Source of the DNA: OFTM10 sp964196195
GTDB lineage: Bacteria; Actinomycetota; Acidimicrobiia; Acidimicrobiales; Aldehydirespiratoraceae
Length of the DNA: 64,000 nt
NCBI GenBank assembly: GCA_964196195.1
Contig: CAXMSE010000039.1
Span: forward strand, 186,001 to 250,000
Direction of reading: 5' to 3'
Made by a program: the position numbers and the translations under genes. Shown one piece after another: positions 26,587 to 34,663 of the stretch. Each line of letters begins with the position of its first letter. Position 1 is the stretch's first letter. The notes under the pieces are model-generated. The model made no database searches and was not told the origin of the DNA. It saw only the letters and a list, made by a program, of their open reading frames with translations.

Positions 26587-27365
26587 TGCCGAGAATGAAC
26601 CTGGAGGGGAGCTCCTCCATCGTCACCGGCGGTGCCTCAGGCATCGGCGAAGCATGTGCCCGCGAGCTGGCCGCAGCCGGCTCCCGGGTGGTCGTCGCCG
26701 ATCTCAACGAAGAGCTCGGCCAGGCCGTGGCCTCCGAGATCGGTGGCCTGTTCGTGAAGTGCGATGTCTCCAGCGTCACCGATGCCGACGCCTCAGTGGC
26801 CGCAGCATCGGAGATGGGACCCCTTCGGGCCCTCGTCAACTCCGCCGGCATCGGCTACGCGGGTCGCACCATCGACCGCAATAATGTGCCCCTCGACCTC
26901 GACAAGTTCAGCTTTGTTCTCAAGGTGAACCTGATCGGCACTTTCAACATGCTCAGCCGCTCCGCAGCAGTGATGGCGCAGACCAAACCGGTCGACGCCG
27001 ACGGGTCGCGAGGTGCAATCGTCAACATGGCATCGGCCGCGGCTTTCGATGGTCAGATCGGCCAGTGCGCCTATTCCGCGTCGAAGGGCGGTGTGGTGGG
27101 AATGACTCTGCCGATCGCACGCGACCTGAGCGCGGTGGGGATCCGGGTCAACACCATCGCCCCCGGCCTGATCGATACTCCGATCTACGGCGAGGGCGAG
27201 GCTTCTGAGGAGTTCAAGGCCCATCTCGGCCAGTCGGTGCTGTTCCCCAAGCGGCTCGGTAGCGGTGAGGAGCTCGCCTTCGGTGTGATGGAGTGCATCA
27301 CCAACCCATACATGAACGGCGAGACGATCCGCCTCGATGGAGGCATCCGTATGCCGCCCAAGTAG
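26586..27365 (+). CDS. Short-chain dehydrogenase/reductase (3-hydroxyacyl-CoA dehydrogenase-like)
   Basis: A 259-aa SDR. The NAD-binding TGGASGIGEA motif, the DV segment for adenine binding, NSAGIG and the catalytic YSASK (Tyr, Lys) with upstream serine (ASAAAFDGQ) are visible. Length and the insert near residues 95-150 (RNNVPLDLDKF, then TKPVDADGSRG) resemble type II 3-hydroxyacyl-CoA dehydrogenases (HSD17B10-like). With the adjacent thiolase and crotonase it supplies the dehydrogenation step of beta-oxidation. Confidence 0.87.
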   Translation: MPRMNLEGSSSIVTGGASGIGEACARELAAAGSRVVVADLNEELGQAVASEIGGLFVKCDVSSVTDADASVAAASEMGPLRALVNSAGIGYAGRTIDRNNVPLDLDKFSFVLKVNLIGTFNMLSRSAAVMAQTKPVDADGSRGAIVNMASAAAFDGQIGQCAYSASKGGVVGMTLPIARDLSAVGIRVNTIAPGLIDTPIYGEGEASEEFKAHLGQSVLFPKRLGSGEELAFGVMECITNPYMNGETIRLDGGIRMPPK

Positions 27366-27374
27366 GAGAGCCAA

Positions 27375-28142
27375 ATGACCGAGGAATCAACCGAACCAGC
27401 GGTACTCACCGAGCGCCGCGACCGCGTCCTGATCATCACCCTCAACCGGCCCGACCAGATGAACGCCATCAACAGCGCTCTCTCCAACGGCTTGTGGGAT
27501 GCGGTGCAGGAGCTCAACACCGACCCCGGTCTCACTGCCGGTGTGCTCACCGGCAAGGGTCGAGGCTTCTGCTCGGGCATGGACCTCAAGGCCTTCGCCC
27601 GCGGTGAAGACATCGGGCCCATGTTGAAGTTCATCCGGGCGGGCGCTGAGAAGCCCCTCATCGCTGCAATCGAAGGCTTCGCCCTGGCGGGTGGGCTCGA
27701 GCTGGCCCTCTCGTGCGACCTCCTGGTGGCTTCGGGCGGAGCCAAGCTCGGCGTGCCCGAAGTGAAGGTCGGCCTCCTCGCGGCGGGCGGAGGCCTGATG
27801 AGGCTCCCGAGCCGAGTCGGCTACGCCAAGGCGATGGAGATGGCCGTCACCGGCGATCCGATCACCGCCGAGGACGCATTCGACGCGGGCCTCATCTCAC
27901 GGCTCACCGAGAAGGGGGGCGCGGTCGAGGCCGCGCTCGAGTTGGCTGAGCGGATAGCTTTGAATGCCCCTCTGTCAGTGGCCGCATCGAAGCAGATGGT
28001 TCAGGCCACCCAGGGCCATACCGAGGACGAACTCTTCGAGATCCAGGGCCCACTGCAGACCCTCATCTTCGGTTCCGACGATGCCAAGGAAGGTCCGGTC
28101 GCCTTCGCCGAGAAGCGTGCTCCCAACTGGTCGGGGAGCTGA
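27375..28142 (+). CDS. Enoyl-CoA hydratase/isomerase (crotonase family)
   Basis: A 255-aa crotonase-fold protein with the oxyanion-hole segments GRGFCSGMDLKAF and ALAGGLELALSCDL, where the glutamate of the latter matches a catalytic Glu of hydratases. AGGAGAG precedes the ATG at 27375 by 5 bases. Last gene of the marR-thiolase-SDR-crotonase unit. The exact chain length or ring substrate is not determined. Confidence 0.9.
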   Translation: MTEESTEPAVLTERRDRVLIITLNRPDQMNAINSALSNGLWDAVQELNTDPGLTAGVLTGKGRGFCSGMDLKAFARGEDIGPMLKFIRAGAEKPLIAAIEGFALAGGLELALSCDLLVASGGAKLGVPEVKVGLLAAGGGLMRLPSRVGYAKAMEMAVTGDPITAEDAFDAGLISRLTEKGGAVEAALELAERIALNAPLSVAASKQMVQATQGHTEDELFEIQGPLQTLIFGSDDAKEGPVAFAEKRAPNWSGS

Positions 28143-28150
28143 GAGCCGCG

Positions 28151-28804
28151 TTAGGCCAGGGGCACGGCGAAGAAGGCAATCACCACATAGTGCACGGCTG
28201 CCCCGGCGATCACGAAGAGATGAAAGATCTCGTGATAGCCGAACCAGAGGGGCCACGGATCGGGCCGTCGTAGGGCATACACGATCGCGCCGATGGTGAA
28301 GAGGCCGCCGCCAGTGAGCACCAGCACGAAGCCGGCCACACCGAGTCCGTCCAGCATGTCATCGGCCGCGATCATGGCGACCCATCCGAGTAGCACATAG
28401 GGCAGGGCCACCACCACTGAAGGAGCGGATGTCCAGAGCAGGCGCCCGGCTACCCCGATCGCCGCCCCGGCCCACACCGTCGGGAGGATCCACCGGGTGG
28501 TGGTGGCGGGCAGCCCGAACACCGCGATTGGCGTGTAGGTGGCCGCGATGGCGACGAAGATCATCGAATGGTCCAGTCGGCGCATGACGGCACGACCTCG
28601 ATCACCCCAGGGTCCGCGGTGATAGAGGGCACTGATTCCGAAAAGTCCGACGATCGCCACGGCGTAGACACCGGTGATGAGGCGCGGGACCACGCCGGGG
28701 GTGGTGGCGATGAGCAGGGGAGCGACGGTGAGGGCGGAGATGAACGCCACCTGGTGTGAGGTGCCGCGAAGAAGGGGACGGGGAACCGTGGTGATCGAGC
28801 TCAT
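28151..28804 (-). CDS. Haemolysin III / PAQR family membrane protein
   Basis: A 217-aa protein with seven hydrophobic helices and the HlyIII/PAQR metal-site motifs: SALYH, RLDHSMIFVAIAATYTP, and GYHEIFHLFVIAGAAVHY near the C-terminus. The three histidine regions form a zinc site in this superfamily. The true activity in bacteria is uncertain (lipid hydrolase-like or membrane homeostasis). Its ATG overlaps the stop of the upstream MFS gene. Confidence 0.88.
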   Translation of the reverse strand: MSSITTVPRPLLRGTSHQVAFISALTVAPLLIATTPGVVPRLITGVYAVAIVGLFGISALYHRGPWGDRGRAVMRRLDHSMIFVAIAATYTPIAVFGLPATTTRWILPTVWAGAAIGVAGRLLWTSAPSVVVALPYVLLGWVAMIAADDMLDGLGVAGFVLVLTGGGLFTIGAIVYALRRPDPWPLWFGYHEIFHLFVIAGAAVHYVVIAFFAVPLA

Positions 28805-30057
28805 GAACGCTCCGAACGGTGAACGGAGGCGGCGAAAACCGCGGCTATGAGGGGCACCGCCGCCCAGATCATGGCGGTATCGCGAAGGCTACCGCTGGAA
28901 GATTCAGTGAGGGAGAACGCGATCGGCCCTGCTGCGGATCCCATGACTCCGATGAAGCTGAGCGCCCCTTGGATCGAGCCGATGTGGCGAACCCCGAACC
29001 AGGCTGGGATCAGGGCTGCGCCGAGAGTGCGGGTGGCTCCGGCAGTGAGGCCGAACATCACCGCATAACCGATCACTGCGGCGGTGGAGGAGACCGAACC
29101 TGCCAGCAACAGGGTGAAGGCGAGCATCGCCAGGGTGGTGGCAGGGGCCAGCCGAGAGCCGATCCGGTCGATCGCCAGACCCATGGCAGGCGATCCCACG
29201 AAAGTGCCGATCACTTGGGGGAGGAACATGATCGCCGCTTCGGTTTCGGTGAAGCCGGATTCTCCGAGGAGCGCGATCTGGTGGAAGATGAGACCGGTTC
29301 CGAGCATCGAGCTCATGGCGACCGCACTGGCAAGTATCCAGAACGACCGTGTGCGCAGTGCCGTAGACCGGTCGAGGCTCGCGTCGACGGATGGCCCCCG
29401 CGCCTTGGTGTGTTGCTCGGGGGCGATCCCATCGGTGAACTGATCGACCGACGAGGGTCTGTCGATCATCCCGAACCAGGCGAGCGGAACCACGATCGTC
29501 GCGACAGCACCGGCTGCGATGAGCCAGGTCGATCGCCAGCCTGCTTCTCCGATCACATAGGTGAGGGTTACGGGGAATAGGGCCATCATCGCCGAGGAGA
29601 TGGTCATGGCCACTCCCAGGGCGAGGCCTCGTCGGCGGTCGAACCACAGGGAGATGGAAATCATGCTGACGAGAGAAAGGCTTCCCTGCCCGAGCATCCG
29701 GATGAACACGAAACCGACGGTGAGGCTGACCAAGCCTTGTACACCCGCCATCGCGGTGAGCGCGAGCACGAAGCCGACCGCGATGACTGTCATCGCCCGC
29801 CTTACCCCGAACCGATCGATCCATCGTCCGACCGATGGCAGCATCAGTGATCCTGTGAGCGTGCCCACCGCGTAGCCGGCAGAGACCGCGTTCTTCGACA
29901 GGTCGAGGTCGTCGATGAAGTGGTCTATGAAAACGCTCACACCGATCGTCTGCCCGGGTCCTGTCATACCCATGGCCACGGTCGCGAGGGCCAGGATTCG
30001 CCAGCCGGAGAACCGGTGATCGGTGGGAGAAGAGGCTGCCGGGGCCGAGCGATGCAC
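28801..30057 (-). CDS. MFS transporter (oxalate/formate antiporter-like)
   Basis: A 418-aa major facilitator with 12 predicted helices. Between helices 2 and 3 is GRWIDRFGVRRAM, a version of the MFS motif A; SISLWFDRRRGLALGVAMT is a typical fifth-helix entry of the monocarboxylate/OFA group. The GTG start at 30057 has TAGACT 6 nt upstream. It overlaps hlyIII by 4 bases, forming a two-gene unit. The substrate is unknown. Confidence 0.88.
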   Translation of the reverse strand: MHRSAPAASSPTDHRFSGWRILALATVAMGMTGPGQTIGVSVFIDHFIDDLDLSKNAVSAGYAVGTLTGSLMLPSVGRWIDRFGVRRAMTVIAVGFVLALTAMAGVQGLVSLTVGFVFIRMLGQGSLSLVSMISISLWFDRRRGLALGVAMTISSAMMALFPVTLTYVIGEAGWRSTWLIAAGAVATIVVPLAWFGMIDRPSSVDQFTDGIAPEQHTKARGPSVDASLDRSTALRTRSFWILASAVAMSSMLGTGLIFHQIALLGESGFTETEAAIMFLPQVIGTFVGSPAMGLAIDRIGSRLAPATTLAMLAFTLLLAGSVSSTAAVIGYAVMFGLTAGATRTLGAALIPAWFGVRHIGSIQGALSFIGVMGSAAGPIAFSLTESSSGSLRDTAMIWAAVPLIAAVFAASVHRSERS

Positions 30058-30063
30058 CGAGCG

Positions 30064-30069
30064 AGTCTA
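30064..30069 (-). promoter_or_regulatory. -10 box of the MFS-hlyIII unit
   Basis: TAGACT on the minus strand, 6 nt before the GTG at 30057 and only 4 bases from the start of the divergent HAD gene. Confidence 0.4.
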
Positions 30070-30072
30070 TGT

Positions 30073-30840
30073 ATGGCACAGACGTCGTCCGCGTGCTCTA
30101 CTCACCGGGTGTTTGCGCCAGCTGAAATAGATGCAGTCGTGTTCGACATGGGCGGGGTTTTTGTGGTGCCTGCTCCTGAGCCGGTGGCGCGCGCTCTGTG
30201 CGATGCGGGCGTCGAAATCGACTTCGACGGCCACGATGCCAGTCGTGCTCACTACACAGGGGTGAGGGGCATCACCGAACTCCTGGCTCAGAACGCGGTC
30301 GACGAGCGCGACCTGAGCACCTGGGCTCACTACGACCGCGCCTATTTCGGTGCCCTCGGCCTATCCGATGATGACCTCATCATCGCCATAGAGGCCCGCG
30401 ACCGGGCCCGGCGGGCCGAGTCGGTCGAGAATGTGTGGACCCTGGTGTTGCAGCACAACATCGACGCCTTCGCTCGTATCTCCACCCGACGACCGGTGGC
30501 GATCGTCACCAACAACAACGGCACGGCGGTGCAGCAGTGTCTCGATCACGCCATCTGCCAACTCGACGACGGACCTCTTCCTCGCGTGGCCACGATCGTC
30601 GACTCGGGCGTGATCCAGATCGCCAAACCCGATCCACGGATCTTCCATCCCGCGATCGAGGCCCTGGGCACCGACCCCTCCCGCACGCTGTATGTCGGCG
30701 ACACCGTGCATGCCGACGTACTCGGCGCCGAAGCGGCAGGAATGCCGGTGGTGCAACTCGATCCTCTCGGCCTCCACGAAGACCACCCTCACTGGCGACT
30801 CCCCGATGTCGTGGCCCTGGACCGCCACCTTGCCCCATGA
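30073..30840 (+). CDS. HAD-like hydrolase (subfamily IA)
   Basis: A 255-aa haloacid-dehalogenase-type protein. Motif I is FDMGGVF: the first aspartate is present but the second is glycine, as in the FDxGGV branch of subfamily IA. Motif II is IVTNNNG, motif III the lysine in AKPDPRIF, and motif IV GDTVHADVLGAEAAGM. ATG 30073 is a compromise; an upstream ATG at 30052 overlaps the divergent MFS start. It overlaps the next gene by 4 bases. The substrate is unknown. Confidence 0.75.
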   Translation: MAQTSSACSTHRVFAPAEIDAVVFDMGGVFVVPAPEPVARALCDAGVEIDFDGHDASRAHYTGVRGITELLAQNAVDERDLSTWAHYDRAYFGALGLSDDDLIIAIEARDRARRAESVENVWTLVLQHNIDAFARISTRRPVAIVTNNNGTAVQQCLDHAICQLDDGPLPRVATIVDSGVIQIAKPDPRIFHPAIEALGTDPSRTLYVGDTVHADVLGAEAAGMPVVQLDPLGLHEDHPHWRLPDVVALDRHLAP

Positions 30841-32033
30841 CCACCAAGCAGCCACGGCTATCGACCCCGCGAGCACGCCGCATCTCGCTGGCGGCCCAGG
30901 GATTTCGCGACCCGAGGCCGCGGGGGCGCGTGGATCGACGCCACCTGCGGCGAGTCATGGGTCGACTCCAACTCCTCCAACTCGACTCGGTGCCGGTGGT
31001 GATCCGCACCCAGTACATGCCGGGGTTCTCTCGACTCGGCCCCTACGACCCCGATCTGCTCGACCGCATCGCCTACCAGGACGATGAGTGGTTCGAGGCC
31101 TGGTGCCACGAGGCATCTCTCCTACCCGTCGAGGATGAACCTCTCCTGCGCTGGTCGAAGGACCGGGCTCGCAACGGAGAGACCTGGCAGGGCCTGGCGC
31201 GCCTCGCCCGCGAGGACCCGGGCTATGTCCAGGCGGTGCTCGACCAGGTCCGTGATCAGCCCCTTGCCGCGGGCGAGCTCGACGATCCACGCCCCCACGA
31301 AGGTGAATGGTGGGGCAGCCGCTCCCTCGGCTCGTTGGCTCTCGATTGGCTTTTTCGCATCGGCGAGGTGGGGATCCGTCGCAAGCCGGGGTTCGCCAAA
31401 GAGTTCGATCTCCTCGACCGGATCGTTCCGGCCCACGTCAGGAGTCAGCCTGCTCCGTCCGAGGAAGATGCTCACCGCGAGCTCCTGATGCGCGCCGCGG
31501 CGAGCCTCGGTGTGGCTGCGCTACCCGACCTCGTCGATTACCACCGCCTACCGAAGCGACCGGCCAAGGAGCGTGTGCTCGAGTTGGTGGCCGACGGCAG
31601 ACTGATCGAGGTGCAGGTACAGGGCTGGACTCGCCAGGCCTATCTGCACCCGGATGCTCTCGAGCCACGGTCGGTGGAGGCGTGCACCTTGTTGTCGCCG
31701 TTCGATCCCGTGGTTTGGCATCGCGAGCGGGGGGAGCGGCTCTTCGATTTCGAATACAAGATCGAGATCTACACGCCGAGGGCCAAGCGGAAATACGGCT
31801 ACTACGTGCTGCCCTTCCTGCTTGGAGACGACGTGGTGGGAAGGGTCGACCTCAAGACCGACCGAGTGGATGGTGTGCTTCGCGTGTTGGGCGCATTCTC
31901 AGAAGCGGGCACCGAACGCTCCCTGGTTGCCGACGGCCTCCGGCGTGCTCTCGATGATCTAGCCGTTTTCGTCGGCGTCGGCTCATGGACGGTGAGCGGC
32001 GACAACGGCGACCTGATCCCCTCTCTGCGCTAG
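30837..32033 (+). CDS. YcaQ/AlkX-type DNA glycosylase (winged-helix DNA-binding domain protein)
   Basis: A 398-aa protein of the HTH_42 family. Characterised members (E. coli YcaQ, Streptomyces AlkZ) unhook interstrand crosslinks and alkylated bases. The QxD catalytic motif appears as LQLDSVPVV near residue 45, followed by YMPGFSRLG and WFEAWCHEASLLP. The C-terminal block FEYKIEIYTP, KYGYYVLPFLLGD and GRVDLKTDR is diagnostic. ATG 30837 overlaps the HAD stop. The AlkZ-type QxQ versus YcaQ-type QxD distinction favours the YcaQ branch. Confidence 0.85.
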   Translation: MTTKQPRLSTPRARRISLAAQGFRDPRPRGRVDRRHLRRVMGRLQLLQLDSVPVVIRTQYMPGFSRLGPYDPDLLDRIAYQDDEWFEAWCHEASLLPVEDEPLLRWSKDRARNGETWQGLARLAREDPGYVQAVLDQVRDQPLAAGELDDPRPHEGEWWGSRSLGSLALDWLFRIGEVGIRRKPGFAKEFDLLDRIVPAHVRSQPAPSEEDAHRELLMRAAASLGVAALPDLVDYHRLPKRPAKERVLELVADGRLIEVQVQGWTRQAYLHPDALEPRSVEACTLLSPFDPVVWHRERGERLFDFEYKIEIYTPRAKRKYGYYVLPFLLGDDVVGRVDLKTDRVDGVLRVLGAFSEAGTERSLVADGLRRALDDLAVFVGVGSWTVSGDNGDLIPSLR

Positions 32034-33475
32034 CCGGTGGGCTCTTCGATCGCGGGGTCTTCGGGGTCGGGAATCGGCATGGGTATGTAGGCATCCCACG
32101 GAGCCGCCGGCTGGAGTTCGATCCCGTCGTCGATCTCGGGCAACACAACTCGGCGCATCCGATTATGCGCGCTCTTTACGGAGGCCACGTAGGCCGGTGA
32201 ATGGTTGTAGCCGAACACGGCGTTCTTCCAGTTCTCCCAGCGCCGCTGGGAGCCGTAATTGCAGAGGTAGGCACCGGCTGCGAGTGCGGCATCGTCGAGA
32301 TCCTGGGGGTCGAACAGGCCGTCGCCGTCTCCGTCATGGGCCCATCGCGCCCAGGTCCCGGGGATGAACTGCATCGGTCCGACCGCCCTGTCGTAGGTGC
32401 TGTCGTGGTCCCATCGGCCACGATCGGTATCGGGGATGGCGGCCACCACCTCGCCGAAGTTGTCGATGCTGATGCCGTCGAGGGCGAGTCCGATGATCGG
32501 ACGATCGGGGACGGCATGACGATCGATCTCGCGGCCGTTGTAGGTGCCATGGGCTCCCTCGACCGCGCCTACCGCAGCGATGGTGCGCCAGGAGATCCGA
32601 CAACTGGGTGAAGCGGCGGTCAGGGCCAGTTCGGCGTTGATGTAGGACTCCAGAGACCGAGGGCTCAAGCCGGAGGCATGGGCCACTCCGGCGTGGAGGA
32701 ATGCCTCCGCGGCCACAGGTAGGAGGTCTCTGGCTTCGGTCTCCAGTTCGTTTCGGGATCGGGCGAGAGCATTTGCCTCGCGATGGAGCCGGAGGTGGGC
32801 GGCATCGAGGCGCTGGCGATCGGCGATGGCCTCGGCGAGTGCTTGCTCGGCGTCGGTGAGGGCGGCCATCCCGATCACCCTCCGCTCGAGGAATTCCTCG
32901 AGCGTGTGACCGCGGAGCTCGACGGTTCGCTGGGCATCGAAGAGGGCATCTCCATCGGTGCCGAGCAGCACATCATCGGCTGCGCCGGTTCCGGCGAACA
33001 TGTCGAGGGCGACCGAGCGTAGGAGCGCGAGCACGCCGCGTAGGTGGGCATCGGCGCGGTTGCGGTCGATGAGTCGAGCCCTCTCATCGGCGACGGCTTC
33101 GGTTCTTTCCAGTGCCACGAGCCGAAGCTCGGTGACGACCTCGATGTGGAGCGACTCGGTGGATTCGAGGGCTGCTGTGGTGGACAGCAGGTCGGCAACG
33201 GGTTGGCCGTTCTCTGCGGTGTAGTAGACCTCCATCGCCCGCGAAATCTCACCAAGGTCGGTGGCAGCGCGCCACGCCGCGTCGAGGCCGATCCGGCTGA
33301 GTGCAGCCTCGACCGCGGCTCCGTTGGAGGCGATCTCGGCTGGGTCGGGAGTTGAGGCGAGGTCGGTCGCGTCCTGGGCTTGGGCGGCGCTCACCACCAC
33401 GCCGGCGGCGAGTGAGATGGCGACCAGGGCAGCCGCGGGCCGACCGTGGCGGCCCCACCGGGAGGAGACGAGCTT
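32030..33475 (-). CDS. Secreted lytic murein transglycosylase with coiled-coil N-terminal half
   Basis: A 481-aa exported protein. The N-terminus KLVSSRWGRHGRP plus a hydrophobic stretch ending in AQAQD is a signal peptide. Residues 50-270 are Ala/Glu/Arg-rich helical coiled coil. From about 285 an SLT-type transglycosylase domain follows: AVEGAHGTYNG carries the catalytic glutamate, GPMQFIPGTW is the core motif, and GDGDGLFDPQDLDDA with YLCNYG completes it. GTG 33475 has GGAG 7 bases upstream. Likely role: peptidoglycan remodelling. Its stop overlaps the convergent glycosylase by 4 bases. Confidence 0.88.
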   Translation of the reverse strand, partial: KLVSSRWGRHGRPAAALVAISLAAGVVVSAAQAQDATDLASTPDPAEIASNGAAVEAALSRIGLDAAWRAATDLGEISRAMEVYYTAENGQPVADLLSTTAALESTESLHIEVVTELRLVALERTEAVADERARLIDRNRADAHLRGVLALLRSVALDMFAGTGAADDVLLGTDGDALFDAQRTVELRGHTLEEFLERRVIGMAALTDAEQALAEAIADRQRLDAAHLRLHREANALARSRNELETEARDLLPVAAEAFLHAGVAHASGLSPRSLESYINAELALTAASPSCRISWRTIAAVGAVEGAHGTYNGREIDRHAVPDRPIIGLALDGISIDNFGEVVAAIPDTDRGRWDHDSTYDRAVGPMQFIPGTWARWAHDGDGDGLFDPQDLDDAALAAGAYLCNYGSQRRWENWKNAVFGYNHSPAYVASVKSAHNRMRRVVLPEIDDGIELQPAAPWDAYIPMPIPDPEDPAIEEPTG

Positions 33476-33524
33476 CACTATGGCACTCCATCGGCACAAC
33501 AGGGCGCCGGGAAAGGCTGTGGGA

Positions 33525-33530
33525 TACGGT
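33525..33530 (+). promoter_or_regulatory. -10 box of the PNPOx-like gene
   Basis: TACGGT, 7 nt before the GTG at 33538, which decides that start over the ATG at 33544. Confidence 0.45.
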
Positions 33531-33537
33531 TGTGGGC

Positions 33538-33876
33538 GTGAGTATGAAGGTGCCTCTCGACGAACTCCGCCCTCTGGCCGCGAGCTATGGCTCCACGGCC
33601 TACGTCGTCAGCGGTGCGGGTGACGGCGCCCCCCGGGTGACCCACGTCTCGCCGCGCTTCGTCGGCGATGTGATCGAGGTGGTGGTTGGTGGCAACGCAT
33701 CGCGTGCAGCCCTTGAAAACCCTCAGGTTTCTCTGCTGTGGCCCGCTTCGGGCACCCACAGGATGAGCCTGATCGTCGATGGTGCGGCCGAAGTCGAAGG
33801 CGAACCCGGCCCCGACACCTTGATGCGGGTCACGCCCGCCGGGGCCGTGCGCCACCGCGCCGCACCCGCTTTGTAG
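33538..33876 (+). CDS. Pyridoxamine 5'-phosphate oxidase-like flavin-binding split-barrel protein
   Basis: A 112-aa protein resembling the PNPOx-like split barrel: strands GSTAYVVSGAG, APRVTHVSPRFV, DVIEVVVGGNASRAALENPQVSLLW, then a last-strand AAEVEGEP. Small members of this superfamily bind FMN, F420 or biliverdin. There is no signal peptide and no close operon partner. The start is set by the TACGGT box. Confidence 0.6.
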   Translation: MSMKVPLDELRPLAASYGSTAYVVSGAGDGAPRVTHVSPRFVGDVIEVVVGGNASRAALENPQVSLLWPASGTHRMSLIVDGAAEVEGEPGPDTLMRVTPAGAVRHRAAPAL

Positions 33877-33913
33877 CCAAACTTCCACTCGCGCGTTTTC
33901 GGGCCGTTCGACC

Positions 33914-33929
33914 TAGTCCTGAAGGACTA
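33914..33929. other. Short inverted repeat in the 33877-33978 gap
   Basis: TAGTCC-TGAA-GGACTA, a 6-bp stem with a 4-base loop, between the convergent PNPOx-like gene and lipoprotein gene. No U-run. It could be a weak 3' end hairpin for either transcript. Confidence 0.3.
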
Positions 33930-33978
33930 TGTGTGGGCTTGGTGGGTTTGCTCGCCGACGCCCGACCGATGCTGGTGA

Positions 33979-34239
33979 TCAGCCGCCGGTCTCGGGGTAG
34001 GTGACTGGCGGGGTGGGTGGAACCGTGGGGTAGTCGGGGTCGTTGGGATTGAGGGGGGGAGCGAGGCTGGTGGTGGTGCCAGAATCGCCGCCCGGGGCCG
34101 TGGTGGTGGAGTCGTCGGGTGCCGGCGTGCTGGTGGTCGTGGATGTCGTGGTGGGATCCGGTTCCTCGGCAGGGTCGTTGCCGCAGGCGGCCAGGAGTAC
34201 CGCCGTCGCCAGCAGCGGAACCAGGGAATATCGGCGCAT
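33979..34239 (-). CDS. Small Thr/Pro-rich lipoprotein
   Basis: An 86-aa lipoprotein. The signal MRRYSLVPLLATAVLLAAC ends in a lipobox with Cys19. The rest is a low-complexity tail rich in Thr, Pro, Asp and Ser (STTTSTPAPDDSTTT) without recognisable fold, as expected for a surface spacer or glycosylated stalk. TAGAGT 7 nt before the ATG suggests its own leaderless promoter. Confidence 0.65.
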   Translation of the reverse strand: MRRYSLVPLLATAVLLAACGNDPAEEPDPTTTSTTTSTPAPDDSTTTAPGGDSGTTTSLAPPLNPNDPDYPTVPPTPPVTYPETGG

Positions 34240-34246
34240 CTGTCGG

Positions 34247-34252
34247 ACTCTA
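34247..34252 (-). promoter_or_regulatory. -10 box of the small lipoprotein gene
   Basis: TAGAGT on the minus strand (34252-34247), 7 nt before the ATG at 34239. It overlaps the stop codon of the broken VOC gene. Confidence 0.4.
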
Positions 34253-34663
34253 CTGGTCGTCAGCGGCCTGGGGTGACATCAGGGCTATCGGGACCGAGAT
34301 TCCGAGCTCGCTCGTTTGCAGGGTGGCGATTGTTCTTCCCGCCTGAACGGCGGCCTTCGGTGCGTCCAGGTACCGGCCGAGAAGGGCTGCCGCGGCATCG
34401 AGGTCGTTGCACGACACCGCCAGACCCCAGAAGCGTGCGGGGCCGGGACGTTCCAGGTCGTCGCGGCCGACGAGTTCGAGGATTACGTCGCCGAGCCAGA
34501 AGAAGGCCTGGCGGCGGGGTTCGCCATCTGTTCGCCGCCCACGAGGTGCACGGTGATGGCACCGATGCACACTGCCATCGTGTACCGCAAACCCCGCGCC
34601 GGTCCATGAGGAGCTGGAGTCGCCCACCATGATCGTGTGGAGTTGGTTGCCCCGTGGTGTCAC
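34250..34663 (-). pseudogene. VOC-family protein, disrupted by a frameshift and an internal deletion
   Basis: The open frame of 137 codons starts and ends like a two-part VOC (glyoxalase-fold) protein: QLHTIMVGDSSSSWTGAGF at the N-terminus; RQAFFWLGDVILELVG, GPARFWGLAV and GRTIATLQTSELGISVPIA at the C-terminus. Between them the frame reads as implausible Arg/His-rich sequence. Removing one base near 34573 restores DGVCIGAITVHLVGGE in the expected place. After that, near 34515-34535, the central part (linker plus the start of the second VOC half, roughly 60-80 residues in relatives) is missing. It overlaps the methyltransferase stop (GTGA), so it was once a coupled second gene. A consensus error could explain the single base but not the deletion. 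Confidence 0.6.

Noticed and set aside
33914..33929. DosR-like palindromic site TAGTCCTGAAGGACTA
   Set aside because: DosR half-sites face the other way (GGGACT...AGTCCC); this has AGTCC...GGACT, and it lies between converging gene ends rather than at a promoter.
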